Assembly (NCBI RefSeq): GCF_014805685.1 | Contig: NC_060911.1 | Span: 5,542,212-5,606,211 of the forward strand | Reading direction: 5' to 3' | DNA: 64,000 bases | Source of the DNA: Silurus meridionalis | Taxonomy: Eukaryota; Chordata; Actinopteri; Siluriformes; Siluridae | Shown here: in pieces, positions 35,441 to 48,200 of the stretch | How the letters are laid out: each line of letters begins with the position of its first letter | Numbering within the stretch: position 1 is the first letter of the stretch | Translations under genes and position numbers: made by a program | The notes under the pieces: generated by a model | What the model saw: the letters and a program-made list of their open reading frames with translations, nothing else | Database searches by the model: none | What the model was told of the DNA's origin: nothing

Positions 35441-36239
35441 TCAGGACACCAAACTGAATTTGTGCTATGTTTCCACACGGATGGTTTTAATCGCCGGATG
35501 TGTGCATCATGGCGGATGTTGGTACTTGATTTGAGACTTGGTGCAAAGCAAATGTTTAGTCATTAAAAGTTGGTTTTTTTTATATTTTAGTAAAGAAAGG
35601 ATTTCCTGAATAAATGCGTTGCCTCGAAGGTTTTACTCAGAGGTGAGAAGCAAATGCTTCGTTACTGTACTTAAGTAGATTTATTTTTTTGTATCAATAC
35701 TTTACTCCACTATTTATTTTTCAGACAACTTTTAACTTTTACTCATTACATTTTTACACAAATATCTGTACTTTTTACTTCTCACATTTTTTAAACCGGT
35801 TCGTTACGAATTCTTTTGTCTTCATGCTTGCATCCATATTTCTCCATGTCCATGTTGCTTAAAGTATTAAAAAACGGAAGTATTAATATATGGTACATTC
35901 AGAACAGATAGGAATGTGTGATTAAGTTGCGATTAAATATTTAATTTGATTGACAGCCCTAATATTAATATGATGTGAGGTCCAGTTACCAACGTGACAC
36001 CAAAACAGGTAGAAGTAATAACTATATTTTACTTAAGTACAAGTCAGAGCCAAAACTTCTTTACTTTAATTTGAGTTAAAAAGTGTAGTCAGTACTTCAG
36101 CTTTTACCAGAGTAATTTAAAACATGAGTATCTGTACTTCTACTTAAGTAAAGGATGTGTGTACTTTTGCCACCTCTGGTTAACCTCTTATTAATTAATA
36201 ATAATAATTCATTTATTAATTCATTTATCATTTAAAATA

Positions 36240-36330
36240 TGTGTTAAATTGCGCCCCTAGAGGCTGCACCCGAAATGCGCTTGGTGTTTGCGCATGCGCA
36301 CCGAGGCGCCATTTTGTGCCTGTGGTTGCC
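36240..36330 (+). promoter_or_regulatory. hnrnpc: hnrnpc core promoter with NRF1 and YY1 motifs
   Basis: A palindromic NRF1 site TGCGCATGCGCA (36289-36300) is followed at 36308-36316 by GCCATTTTG, the reverse of the AAATGGC YY1 motif that commonly marks start sites of TATA-less housekeeping genes. The local CpG content is raised. Transcription probably starts close to 36310. Confidence 0.7.
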
Positions 36331-36416
36331 GTGTGAGCGAGCAGGCCGACGCGCAGTCTCCACTACTCTCTCTCTCTCAGTCTTCAATTTTAATCATTTT
36401 TAATCTTAAACTCCCG
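36310..36416 (+). other. hnrnpc: hnrnpc 5'UTR exon 1
   Basis: GC-rich leader (GTGTGAGCGAGCAGGCCGAC) ending at a strong donor CCCG|GTGAGT (36416/36417). It has no ATG before the donor. Start position is approximate; the first intron would run about 8.9 kb to 45302. Confidence 0.6.
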
Positions 36417-37257
36417 GTGAGTATTTTGATTCGAGAGATTTTTGTGATTTTTAACATTTTTTTGTAAAGGGGGCTGACTATGAACTTGATCTTTGGAGCA
36501 TATTTTTATTTTTAATTTTTTTTTTATTTTGAGTATTTTTCTGGCTGGTGGTTTGGTGGCGTACATTTTGTGATGCAGATGTAGAACAGCCTGAGACACG
36601 GTGCTTTGACATGGCGATTTTTTTTCCTTTTTTTTGGATATCAGAGTATTTTTATTATTATTATTTTTTTGTTTTTTGCGGAAGACTCCCTATAGATCAG
36701 ATGTGTTTGTTCGTGTATTTTTGATGGTAGTCTTAAGCATGGACTCGGGTTTGGGTTGTGTTTTCCAAGATGGTCGTTTTCCTTCTCCATATCTGGAGTC
36801 TTAATCCTTTTGCTGTTTTTTCCACACACAAAAAATCTCTTTTTTATTTCCTTGTGTGCTTTGCTGGGAAATATATTGAATTTTTTTTTGGTTGGAAGGC
36901 ACTTCGGTCCATTTGGATGAATGTAGTCGATTTCTTGTTTTTGTTTTTTTTTTCCTACTGATTTTGCAGGACGAATGATTTTTTAAATGGACTGCAAAAC
37001 AATGTGTTTGCACGCTTATTATTTAAAAGAAAAGGAAAAACAGTGCATTGTTGAAAGCGTTCATGATGAATAAAAAAAAGAATGATCTGACTATTCAGGA
37101 AAGCTTTCTTATTTCAATCAAGGGATAAAAAAAAAAATCATAAATGATGCATGGCGTTAGATTTTTATCCTGCATTTGTTTTTGTTTTTTTCTGTTCTTT
37201 TTTTTTTAGTCAGTTTTCTGGCCTGTATTTCTATTGTACTGTGTTGAATAATACCCG

Positions 37258-37330
37258 GATTGAAGGCGGCGTTGATGACGTCATAATTGAGCGACTTCCA
37301 CAAAAAAAATGGCGGAGGATTTTGTAGCTA
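37258..37330 (+). promoter_or_regulatory. Promoter-like block with CRE and YY1-type motifs in hnrnpc intron 1
   Basis: GAAGGCGGCG precedes a full palindromic CRE TGACGTCA at 37276-37283, followed 25 bp on by AAAATGGCGGAGG (37306-37318), a YY1-type initiator motif. This pair is common at TATA-less promoters. It is about 950 bp downstream of the main promoter and could be an alternative start for hnrnpc or a non-coding transcript. Inference only. Confidence 0.4.
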
Positions 37331-40129
37331 GCTGAAGGGAGGGAAAAACACTTTCTAACAGATATATTTTTCTTCTGAACCATTAAAACTATTACATACG
37401 GCTGGGAATTAGTTAATGAAAGCTTTAAGGTGGCCATAAAGTCTTCATACATGAGAAGGGAGAAAACTAACTACTAAAAAATGATGTACTTAATCCCCTT
37501 GTACAGTCAAATTCTTTCAATTAAATTCTTTCCTAAAAAAGGATTGAAAACATTTTTTGATGGAGTAAATTTGCAGTAAACCAAACTACTATAACATTTA
37601 AAAATGTATGAATAAATAGAAAACATGACTAATTTGCCTAACTAATGCATTTTTACTTTCAAAGCTTTCTAATAAAGGTATAAAAAGCACATACATAAAA
37701 ACAATCCTGTTTACTATATATATATATATGTAAATAATATTATTACGCAAATAATATTTGTGTAATATTTAATAAAATAAAATGGAATAAATTAAATTAA
37801 TGCAATACTCTATTATATTGATTAAATCAATTAATCAGTTAAATTGGCACATTTTTAATTGATTAAATAAAATGAAATAAATGAAAAAAAAAATGAACAA
37901 AGGTAAACTATTTAATAGACTCCGTTTGGGTAATACAGATGTGTATGTGTGTGTTTTACATTTAATATTAAATTTTCTAAAGATATGATCTACTTAACTG
38001 TTCTACTTATTTCAGCAGACTGAATCTCTTCATTCCTTCCGTCCTTCGTTCATTCACTCCCTTGATATGTGGAAGTGTCAGGATTTTCCCCTTTGAAGAG
38101 AAATTTTGAGGCTGTACATGAAATGCTAAAGAATCCAAATCGCTAGCGTCTGCTATATTATATTAAATATTTTTCTTTATTATAATTATAAAACCGGTGC
38201 TCTCTAAAATGTCTTCTAATGGCTTTCAAAATGTCTCGAACTTGGTATATACTTTGTTCTGTTTCAAATTGGGCTAATTTAAATGAACTTTTCTACTTTG
38301 TGCTGCTTTTCATTTTAACGTACTTTCTTTACAGCCTAAACTTAAAATCAATATATATCAATTATTAAATTATAAATGAAGATTTGTATTAGTGTCTTTT
38401 CTCCCATTATGAGCCAAAAGTCATCACAGGCCCTAGTTTGGGCATCTCTGCCTTTATTAAAGGTTAACAACCAACATGAGGCTTTATTAAAGGTGTATAG
38501 ATCAAGTATGAGACATTTTGGAAGCCAAGTTTTCGGGGACACACTCTGTATTAAGACAATCAAGCATAGGTAGGGTTTAATGTTCCTGGCAGGCAAAGTT
38601 TTTAGTACTTTGCAGGATTAGAAACTGCATTTGAACACAGTTGGAAATTCACACATCATCCTAAAATCGACAGGTGAGGACACAAAATGAAGTTGCATTT
38701 GATATATTCAGTGTTATGCTCCCAGGTTCTCAGACTTGCCAGACTTTTTTTTTAAAACAAAAGGTACATCTGGATAATTTTGAAAATGCGTCTTTTTCTC
38801 TACATCTTGGTCTTTTGTCCACTGGGGAGAAAAAAAAAAACACTTGACTGTTGAAAATCTTCTCTGAAACGCATACATTTAAGTACGTTTTTGCGTTGTA
38901 GTGTGGACTAAGAAAACTGAGATAAAAAAAAAAGACCTTTGTCATGTGACCATTTGACTCAAAACAAACACGGTGGTAGACGGCGGTACTGCAGTTGTGC
39001 CCTCCTCTTTAATTTAAAATTGTTGAACAGTAGCTTTGCTAACAATTTAATAAACACCTAATAAGGATGACCGGTTGAAGTGTCTCACATATCTAATGCG
39101 CAGGTATCTGAGGGGTTTTCATGTTTCATTATGGATGAATAGACGCCAGAGAAGATGGGGATTGTTTTTATATTATTTCGGAATAATCATACTTTCTTTT
39201 TCGTCCCCCAAACTGTAGTATATTTTTACAATAAATATTATGGTACATTGTTTACCATATCCGACGGATGAAGAATTTGATTAGATTTTACTCTGGTTGT
39301 TTGGTTTAAAGCACGATCTTGGTGGTTGCGGACAAATATTTCCCTTCTCCATTATTAAAAAGTAGTCAGATTTGGGGTAAATGCATCAATAAAGCTACCT
39401 GGGCAAGTCTGCATGTTTTATTTTAACCCACAATTCACATCAGAGGCATTAAGTCAGGAGTCTTGTCAATCCACACCTAGAATTTCCTGGCATCTGATCT
39501 CTAATAGATATGAACTGTTTAATATGTAAATGAAGCAGCCTAATGTGAGACAACCAGAGATTTACAGACAACCATCCTCTTCTGTCCTCCAAGCTGGTCA
39601 AAATATCCTCCTACTTCCTCAGTTTCCTGTAATGTTTTTGAAGTTTGAAACTCATACTGCTGCACAGAATCATATTATAGAATATAACTAGGAAATCTAC
39701 TCCATACTCCACCATAGTATATGCACATTTTCCCCCCTCATGAAGAGGGTGTTGATGGGTTTAGAGTCAAGTCAAAGAAGCATTAATTGTAATATATATA
39801 GCTGACGCAGTACACAATGAAATAAATCGGTGTTTCTCCAGAACCCTGGTGCTACATCAAACAACATAGAACCACAGAACACAACACAGAGCTAAGGACT
39901 AAATTAAATGCCCTTTCCACTTAACGTGTGCAACCCAGTGCAGACAAAACACAGACGGACAAAACAAGACCATGTGGGACAGATACAGAAATAGCGCCGA
40001 CCAGTAAACCGATTGTACAATAAGGATACAAGTGTATTTGTAAACACAATGTTGTGCAAAAACAGCATGTAAACAGTATAATATGATGAAATCTTAATAT
40101 AATGTGGGTGGTGGAATGGATTGAAATGA

Positions 40130-42360
40130 GTATTGAGTGTGTGGTGAGTTCAGGTTGTTCAGTTCATTAACACACAGGTGTGTGTGTGTTCTGTGTTGAG
40201 AAGCCTAATGGCTTGAGAAAAAAAGGTGTTGTACAGTCTGGATGTTTCAGAATCGCTTTCCTAATAGTAGGAGAGTGAAGAGTGTGTGTGTGAGGGGTGT
40301 GTGGGGTCGTCCACAGTGCTGTTGGCTTTGTTGGATGCAGCATGTGGTGTTAACGTCCGTGTTAGAGGGGAGAAAGACTCTGATCTTTTCAGCCGTCCTC
40401 ACTATCCTCTGTAGGGTCTTGCGATCCGAGACTGTGCAATTCCCAAAGCAGGCAGTGATGCAGCTGCTCAGGATGCTCTCAATGATCCCTCTGTGGAATG
40501 TGGTCAGGATGGGGGAAGGGAGATGGGCTTTCCTCAGCCTTCTCAGGAAGTAGAGGTGCTGCTGGGCTTTCTTGGTGATGGAGCTGGTGTTAAGTGACCA
40601 GGTGAAGTTCACTGGAATTTGGTGCTCTGACGATCTAAATGGAGGATCCTTCGATGATCAGTGGAGAATGGCCGGTCTGTGCTCTCTTGAAGTCAAAATC
40701 CATCTCTTTGGTTTTGTCAACGTTCAGAGACAGGTTGTTGGCTCTACACCAGGCTGTTAACTGTTTCACCACCTCTCTGTATGCTGACTCGTCATTCTTG
40801 CTAAAGAGACCCAACACGGTCATGTCATCGGTAAACTTGATGTGGTTCGAGCTGTGCATTGCTACATTGTCATGAGTAAGCAGAGTGAACAGCAGTTGGC
40901 TAAGCACACAGCCCTGAGGGACTCCAGTGCTCAGTGAGGTGGTGCTGGAGATGCTGGTCCCGATCCGGACTGACTGAGGTCTCACAGTCAATCTCTGTTA
41001 ATGTGCCTCATGACGAGCCTCTTGAAGCACTTCATTACGATGGGTGTGAGAGCGACAGGACAATAGTCATTGAGGCAGAAGACTGTTATCCTTCGGCACG
41101 GGGACGATGGTTGTTGTCTTGAGGCATGTAGGAGCAATGGCACTGCTCAGGGAGATGTTGAAGATGTTGGTGAAGACATGCGCTAGCTTTTGTGGACATT
41201 CCCTGAGCACTCTTCCAGGAATGTTGTCTGGTCCAGCAGACTTCAGTGGGTTAACTCTGCATAGAGCTTTCCTCACTTCAGCCATGGATAGACCGAGCAC
41301 CTGGTCACTGGGAGGAGGGGTGGTCTTCTTTGCCGCCACATTGTTCTGTACCTCAAACTGGGCGTAAAAGTCTTTCAGCGCGTCTGGGAGGGAGGCGTCA
41401 CAGTCACAAGCGGGTGAAGTTGTCTTGCAGTTGGTGATTGCCTGGATGCCCTGCCACGAGCCGAGTGTCTCCATTGTCCTGTGGAGTCACTTGGCATGTG
41501 TGCGCTTTGCCTATCTGATGGCACGGGACAGTTTGGCCCTTCCTGTTCTAAAGGCCATCTTGTCTCCTGCTCTGAAGATGGAGTCTCTAGATTTTAGTGG
41601 TGCATGCACTTTTGCAGTCATCCACGGCTTCTGGTTGGAGCGTGTAGTGATGGTCTTGGAGATGGTCATGTTATAACCGCACTTGCTGATGTAGGTGGTC
41701 ACTGATCCTCCAAATCGATGGAATTGCCATAGGTTGCAGCCTCTCTGAACATATCCCAGTCAGTGCACTCAAAACAGTGCTAAAGAGCAAAGGTGACTTC
41801 TGCTGGCCAGGTTTTTACCTGTTTCAGAACCGGTTTAGAGCATCTGACGAGTGGTCTGTATGGAATTATCATAATAGAGATGTGGTCTGAGTAGCCCCTC
41901 TCTTTGCTAAGTCCACATGCTTATAGAGTTTAGAGAGCGCAGTCCTGAGATTTGCATGGTCGAAATCACAGACAAAAATAAACAGTTCGTCGGGGTGAGC
42001 ATTCTGCAGGTCACTAAAAGCCACATACAGTTCACACATTGCCTCCTTAGCAGTGCCCCCGTCTAGCTGGAGGGCCACGTCCACACTCTGTCGCTGTGCC
42101 ATGTCTCTGTGAAAACAAAGACGCAGCAGTCTCTAAACTCTTGCCTTGTGGTCCGCTGGAGTTGGATTTAGTCTAATTTATTGTCCAGGGAGCAGACGGA
42201 AAAGGACGGCTACGGTTAGCCTTTAGCCTAGCATGGACACCAGCCCGCTTGCCACGCAGTTTGAAATGATCCCAAACTTGGGACACTTTCTGGCGTTTTT
42301 TACCTGAATCTTCTCCTCACCCCTCGCTGTTTTCTCCCCATTCTTTCATTTTACATTCTG
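40130..42360 (-). mobile_element. Decayed L2/jockey-like LINE
   Basis: Minus-strand pieces in order: DLQNAHPDELFIFVCDFDHA (42102-41869, endonuclease end), a linker (41702-41511), [18 protein letters not shown] and [17 protein letters not shown] (41474-41067), RPQSVRIGTS, STGVPQGCVLSQLLFTL and TDDMTVLGL (40991-40635; the polymerase YADD position reads TDDM), and [20 protein letters not shown] with FGNCTVSDRKTLQRIVRTA (40612-40247). The RT core between PVPKD (about 41070) and RPQSV (about 40985) is deleted, and the frame is broken several times. It is antisense to hnrnpc within intron 1. Confidence 0.8.
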
Positions 42361-42726
42361 CATCTTTTGTGTTACCTGTCCAGCGTTTAGCAGGTGGTGC
42401 GTCAGTAATAATGGTCCGTGGGGGAAACACGGTGCTTCGTGTTTGGTTAAACGGAATGTTCCTCGGAATGTTAATTTGCCTCGAGGAATCGTTACAGCGC
42501 TACATTTAACATTAAAATACTGTCTCTTTTACATGTCGAGCATCTCAAATACATCCAACATAGTATTCCTTTCAATTTTGTCTCGGGTCATGACTTCAGA
42601 TGTAAAACACAGCACCAATGAAAGCATGGATCGTCTTCATAATTAATCTCGAATAAATAATGAAGTATTATTGTGTATTTAAATTTGGAACTTTTCTTTT
42701 GACTTTTCCAATTCATTGACCTGCAT

Positions 42727-42751
42727 GTATCTATCCATCCATCCATCCATC
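42727..42751 (+). repeat. (ATCC)n microsatellite
   Basis: About five ATCC units flanked by ATCTATCC and ATCTAG. Confidence 0.9.
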
Positions 42752-42920
42752 TAGATTTATATATATAGATACACATCAGTAGACTGTGCACTGCCCCAAA
42801 ACACCCATATTTATTTCCCCAGGTTATCGATCGATACAGGTAGTTGTTTATGGTATTAAATCGAGGTCGACCGACAGCTCGGTTGAAGCGAACTTTCAGA
42901 TAACCGATTAATCAACCAAT

Positions 42921-43140
42921 AGTTGGTGGTCTAGTGTTTAGGATGCGGCGCTCTCACCGCTGCGGCCCCGGTTCGATCCCCGGTCAGCTAGTCAACCCCA
43001 GCCATTTTTAGTGCCGGTCCCAAGCCCGGATAAATGGGGAGGGTTGCGTTAGGAAGGGCATCCAGCGTAAAAACATGCCAAATCAAACAAGGGGATGATC
43101 CGCTGTGGCAACCCCTAATGGGAGAAGCCGAAAGAAAGTT
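42921..43140 (+). repeat. tRNA-Glu-derived SINE with RTE-like body
   Basis: The head GTGGTCTAGTGTTTAGGATG, then CGGCGCTCTCACCGC and GGTTCGATCCCCGGTCAG, is tRNA-Glu-like with A and B boxes. The body AGTGCCGGTCCCAAGCCCGG, ATAAATGGGGAGGGTTGCG, AGGAAGGGCATCCAGCG matches the 5' end of the LINE at 33062-35440. The tail CCCCTAATGGGAGAAGCCGA matches its 3' end. Non-coding. Confidence 0.8.
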
Positions 43141-45302
43141 TAAGTTTTTAACATAGATTCTGGATAAAAAACTCTACATAACACACCATGTAAAATAGTA
43201 CTATACTTTATTACAAGAATAAAAATTAACAGTACTGAATCATGAAAGTGTTAAATTAAATAATAATAATAATAATCTAATAAATATAATGTTGCACTCT
43301 CCGTGCAGCGTGCCATCTCTCGTGTACAAACAAACAGCAGTGATTCGCCTCTAGTGGCTGCTCTCGTAATAACAGCCACGCAGCCACTCTAGAGACGGCC
43401 GCAAACCGTAAAAACTTTCGGTATGATTTTGTGCCGATAGTTCCAGCAATAAATCGGTCCAACTCTAGTATTGTTAGCAAGGTGTTAAATTCAAGATTCC
43501 TGATCCAAGCAATAATATAACAAAGCTCTTAAATTATTGAAATATACAGCTAGTTGAACCAAGTATCAGCCAAGAGTCGTGTGTCTCCCCCCCCCCCAAT
43601 TTTGTTTATTTTATCAAACTCGCAGCACACCAAATGATAGTATTTATTGAAAAAGTGAATGGGCGTTGAGTAAATGCATGCCATATATAGCAAGATTTCT
43701 TATAACAAAGAAGCTGATTCCAAAACTATAAGGGTCCCTCAGTCGTTGCCACTGAAGACACATTAAACTCGTCGTGGTTGGAAAAAGGGTCAAAAACGCA
43801 GAAGATGCTGGAAAAAAACTAAGAACGCAGTTTCTGGAGCATTTTGCCTTAAGAAGAACAGGCAGTTCAATTCTCAGGACAAACATGGAACACATGCTGA
43901 CCATCACAAAATATACTGTAAAAACAGTTTTTTTGACACCCAGGTAACATCAGGAAGCAGGTGTGAACCTTTCAACTGGTTTTTCAACTGGTCACCGTTT
44001 TTGCTTCCTTTTGACCACCACTCTTACTAGGGCCTTCAACTGAATTTTGTCCAGGTCCGTTGCTGTCCTCGCTACCTGTCGCACACTTCATCAATTCTGT
44101 TGTTACGGATTAACAGAGTCGTTATTGCGCTCCCTACTGCCCCTCATTGACAGGGAGGCGTATTTCTCAGCGCAGGCACAGGCACAGGCGTAACTGAATC
44201 GTTTTTTTGGACCAATTCAGTGCAACTGCATACTTTCCCCACAGCACACCTCGGCGATCTTTTACGCCGGTTTTTCCGTTACTTTTATAAGTTTGAATGT
44301 ATACCCTCTGTAATTACAACTTGAACACGTAATTGCCTGTACTGTGTGTTTGTTTATTTAAATCTTTTTCTACTATAGACCTTATTAAATAAATAAAATG
44401 CATATGCATGTGTAAGTCTGAATGTTGTTGTGTCTATTAAACTTGATTAATACAGATTAAAAATCTGTAATAGATTGCTTTTCCTGTCTCCGAGTTCAAG
44501 TGTGCGGTCGCAACGTATATTGTGCTGCTTTTACTGAAGCCTGATCGAACGCTGTAGGCATCGCCACGTCCCGATTTACAGTTGCGTAAAAGAATTCGGT
44601 CTAAACGATGAAGAAACAGCAGGGAAAAAACTGTGCCTATAAATATCTAATGGCAGATGGGACTTTTGGAGAAATAAGTCACAGCACCATATATGATGCA
44701 CCGTGTTTATTACTACAGGCTGTTCTTTTACTTAGGACCTTCAAACTATATATATATATATGCGCATGCCCTCTTTAACTTTGCTTTAAGAAATGTGTCT
44801 GTAGGTCCACTTGGAGCTCAGGAGGACACAATGCACAATGTTTAAAGATATTTTTTTTAATTTGTAGTGCACAGCCTTTTTTGTTGTTGTTTATAATGTA
44901 GCTGTATTTCTAAGCAGCTCTCTTTTTCCGTAGCGAGGGCATGTTTAAAGCGCTGTTGGTTCACATAGAGAAAAGACCAAACATGAATTTACTGTCCCCT
45001 CAACGTTATTTTTGTTTCCTCTAGTCACTTAAATGTAGTCATTGCTTGATTCTGCCACTAGGTGGTGGTAGTGCTGCTTGTGTGGTTTGTTTGTATGACC
45101 TTGAAAATGGTGTGGGGGGGGTGGTTGGTGTTAACATATCACCCGTCAAGTCAACGCGTGAAGGTTAAACACCCACTGCCCTTTTTTTTATTTTACATAA
45201 ATTTATTTGTTTGTTTATTTTTTTATCCCTGAATGCACTGCTGACCTTACCAGGTCACCAGTTCACCAGTGGACCAATAATGACGCCTCTTTTCTCCAAC
45301 AG

Positions 45303-45345
45303 AATCAGGCAGACAGACGGCTCGACCTGAATAACACAGAATGGA
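45303..45345 (+). other. hnrnpc: Probable hnrnpc 5'UTR exon 2 with in-frame ATG
   Basis: Acceptor CTCCAACAG and donor GGA|GTGAGT bracket 43 bases (AATCAGGCAGACAGACGG... ). The ATG at 45341-45343 sits in a strong context (AGAATGG). When joined to 48572 it stays in frame with the main hnrnpc ORF. The exon is inferred from splice sites only. Confidence 0.5.
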
Positions 45346-45437
45346 GTGAGTGACTATACGCAACCCCCTCCCCCTCTATACTGATTGCATATCATATCTA
45401 CAAATCTAAAACCCTACATGCATTCTAATCTATAGAG

Positions 45438-45439
<2 letters not shown>

Positions 45440-45491
<52 letters not shown>
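45440..45491 (+). repeat. (CA)n microsatellite
   Basis: About 26 uninterrupted CA units, roughly 100 bp downstream of the proposed second 5'UTR exon. Confidence 0.97.
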
Positions 45492-45494
<3 letters not shown>

Positions 45495-47660
45495 ATTTAG
45501 TTATCATTCACACTTGATTCAGACACAAAGGTTTGAATGCTTGTTTTAATGCTGTTGGTGTGGATTCACAGTAAATTGGCTCACCGGGGTTTTATTTCTC
45601 TTATACCACAGCATTTCTATAAAAGGAATTACATGTCGTACATTTACTGTGTAGTTCAATTTGCTAGTTTCAATTTACTAGAGCAGCTATAACTATAAAT
45701 ATTCTTTCCCCTAAATTATTATATTATTCCACTTTTTGTGGAAAACCAGTAGATTAATAAAAAAAAAGCTTTATAGCTAGGTTTAATAGCTAACACTGGA
45801 GACCCCTTTCAAAGATATTCAACGTTTCCTCGTAAAAGAAAAAAAAAATAAAAAATCACCAGGGTTGACATTTTTTTGTATAAAAAAAAAAAAAATCACA
45901 TTTTTCATCCCTTTAATGCTGGATGTAGATTGCCCAGCCCTGCACTCTGTATTATTTTCTTTTCAAACAATAACGTCTTAGAATAAGCGCGCTAATGGAA
46001 TCCTGTGATTCTGAATTGCAGCGAGCGCAAGAACCGCTGCTACAGAATGTTAATCAGCATCTCCTGTTCAAACAGATAGTGACAATAGTGCTGTGGTATA
46101 AGCAAAAAGAAGAAAAATATACCCCCCCCCCCCCCCCCATAATAATCCTGTTTTCAATATCTTTAATTGTTGCATTGTCAAACCCTAAATAATGTTTTTT
46201 TTATATCATATTTTCTGCACTTAATACAAAGAAAATCAAGCAACAGTCTTATAAAAAGAAAATATATATATATATAAAGTTGCCTTATAAAGAAAAATGA
46301 TTTCATTTCAAATGTACCCTTCACATGCATCTCAGGCCTGATCTACTGTTAGTACACAGAATGTGTGACTGACAGCAGCTAAAAGTCTGCAAACTACAAC
46401 CACTGATTGGGAAGTGTTCAATTGGCTGAAGCATATTTTACACCACTTGGTGAAAAGTCGAAGGTTTTATCAGAGTTTCCCCATTGGCGTTCCATCACTC
46501 GTGCAGTTATTCCTCATAACTCACCAATACAGTTCATTTGAGATCTCAGTAAATCAGGGCCTTGGAATTGCAAATCTGTTGGATTTTATGGCATGTTTCC
46601 TGCTGACAGGATCCACTTGATTCCACAGGGAGTAAAGCAGAGGTGCCAAACCTTTTCCTGTAAAGGGCTAAAAATCAAACCTGAATGTGGGCTGAAAAAT
46701 AAATCATAATCTGACTCTGTAATCAGACCAATCAGACATTTTCTACTGCAGTTTTATGATCAAAGATCAGTGAAACTTGTCCTACAGTGAGAAACCTGTA
46801 TACTGTAATACAATACATGTCTAATATTAGATACTAATGTAAAATAATACTAATAAGGCTCTAATGAGAGACCTGAAGCTGGTCCTTATGTTTTAAAAGT
46901 TCTTTTCCAAATGCAAATTCCCCCTTTTTCTCCCTCTTCTCACATATGGCATCACAGACCATATCAAAAGGCACCACAGTCCAACCCTGGGTCTGGTCTG
47001 GGCATCTCTGGTTTAAAGCAGGAGAGAAAATATGCCACATTAGTACATTATTCAGCAGCTGAAGGAAACTTTGCTGCCTAATATCTGCCTGAGCTTTGGT
47101 TTACCGTGTCATGCTCATGTGAACATTATGTTGATTACATTGCTTTTGGTCATACAGGAGCAAAATCTGGTTAAAGCTTCAACATGAAGCTCCAACATAC
47201 TGTACCAACATCTACATCTACAGCATCGCCCTCTCGTAATACTCAAGCACATTAAGAAAAACAAACAGCAAAATTGGGATAAAACGGCAAAATCGATATT
47301 CTGAAACCTGAATGTAAAATGGACAGTGTAGGTAGTGAGGGGACATCGTGTGATCGATCCTGGGAAAAAAAGTTTCTTATTTCTTTTTATATTATTTAAT
47401 TTTTTTACTTCCCCATGTAACAAGCCTGTAACTCACCTTACTTTAGTTGAGGTTTTCAGCATTTATATACTCACATTATTGCATGCAGAACTGACTGCAT
47501 GTATATTAAAACAGATACAAATTATATGTAGAACTAAAAAAAAAAGTGTTGATTTTGCTGTTTTTAAGAGCGGGGGGTGCTATTTAAATATACCCGTATG
47601 CTTCATTAATGATTATACACTAACTGGACGTGGGAACATCCACCACTAGGATTTCTGTGT
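45492..47660. other. hnrnpc intron 2, no gene
   Basis: AT-rich, with short A runs (45830-45895) and a C17 run (46122-46138). The open frames at 46414-46620 and 47423-47115 show no family resemblance. Confidence 0.45.
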
Positions 47661-47664
47661 GCTT

Positions 47665-48090
47665 TCTGATCGCCACATTTCCACATTCCACAGCTCCACT
47701 CTTCTGGGAAGCTGCTCCACTAGATTTTGGAGTGTGGAGATTTGTGCTCATTCAGCCATAAAATGTGTTCGTAAATGCCGATGTAGGTGAGGGTGAGGAG
47801 GCCTGGGGTACAGTCAGCGTTCACCTTCATCTCCCCCCCAAAGGTGTTTAATAGAGTTGAGGTGCTGCTCTATAGCAGGAGATCTTCCACTTTAATCCAT
47901 GGAAAGCAGATCTTCATGAAGCTCGCTTTGTGCAGAATCGACATGCTGAAACATGTTTTGGGTTTCCAAGTTCAAGTGAATGCGAATTTTTCTTATGCCG
48001 CATCCAAAGACGCCCTGTACAATTGTGTGCCTCCAGTTTTGTGGTAACAGTTTGGAGAAGAACCACATAAAGCAGAAAAAGTCAGTTCAT
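47665..48090 (-). mobile_element. Non-autonomous Tc1-type element, family 2
   Basis: Shares GCTGCTCCACTAGATTTTGG, GGAGATTTGTGCTCATTCAG, GTACAGTCAGCGTTCACC and AGAAGAACCACATAAAGC with other copies. Both outer ends are eroded. It lies in hnrnpc intron 2. Confidence 0.6.
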
Positions 48091-48176
48091 ATAGTGTGTT
48101 TATATCTCACACTATAATGTGTGTAATTTCTCAGTGTAGTTTCAAAGGAATATTCCTCAGAACCTTTGGTGGCATG

Positions 48177-48200
48177 TTTTTTTTTTTTTTTTTTTTTTTT
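48177..48200 (+). repeat. T24 run in hnrnpc intron 2
   Basis: 24 consecutive T residues about 370 bp upstream of the first coding exon; a second T13 run is at 48421-48433. Long uridine tracts are the established binding target of hnRNP C itself. Confidence 0.9.

Larger units (their letters stand above)
32797..36176. mobile_element. hAT-like element split by an RTE-like LINE
   Basis: Left arm 32797-33060 starts CAGTGCTGGACAAAGTACAC. Right arm 35441-36176 ends GTACTTTTGCCACCTCTG, whose reverse complement CAGAGGTGGCAAAAGTAC matches the left end. Both arms are rich in ACTTAAGTA/AAGTAC words, as in the common fish AAAGTACTTGAGTAAAAGT repeats. The 2.4 kb between the arms is the RTE-like LINE. Element family (hAT) is inferred from the ends only; I see no clear 8-bp target duplication. 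Confidence 0.55.
36417..45302. other. hnrnpc: hnrnpc intron 1 with repeats
   Basis: The first intron, AT-rich and T-rich at its start. It holds a promoter-like block (37258-37330), long stretches with nothing recognised (37330-40130 and 43140-45300), an L2/jockey-like LINE (40130-42360), an ATCC microsatellite (42727-42751) and a tRNA-Glu SINE (42921-43140). Confidence 0.5.

Noticed and set aside
40242..41676. Several plus-strand open frames between 40242 and 41676
   Set aside because: They are antisense to the L2/jockey-like LINE, whose minus-strand frames match reverse-transcriptase motifs.
46122..46138. C17 run as a possible structured element
   Set aside because: A simple homopolymer without a partner tract; nothing else supports a function.
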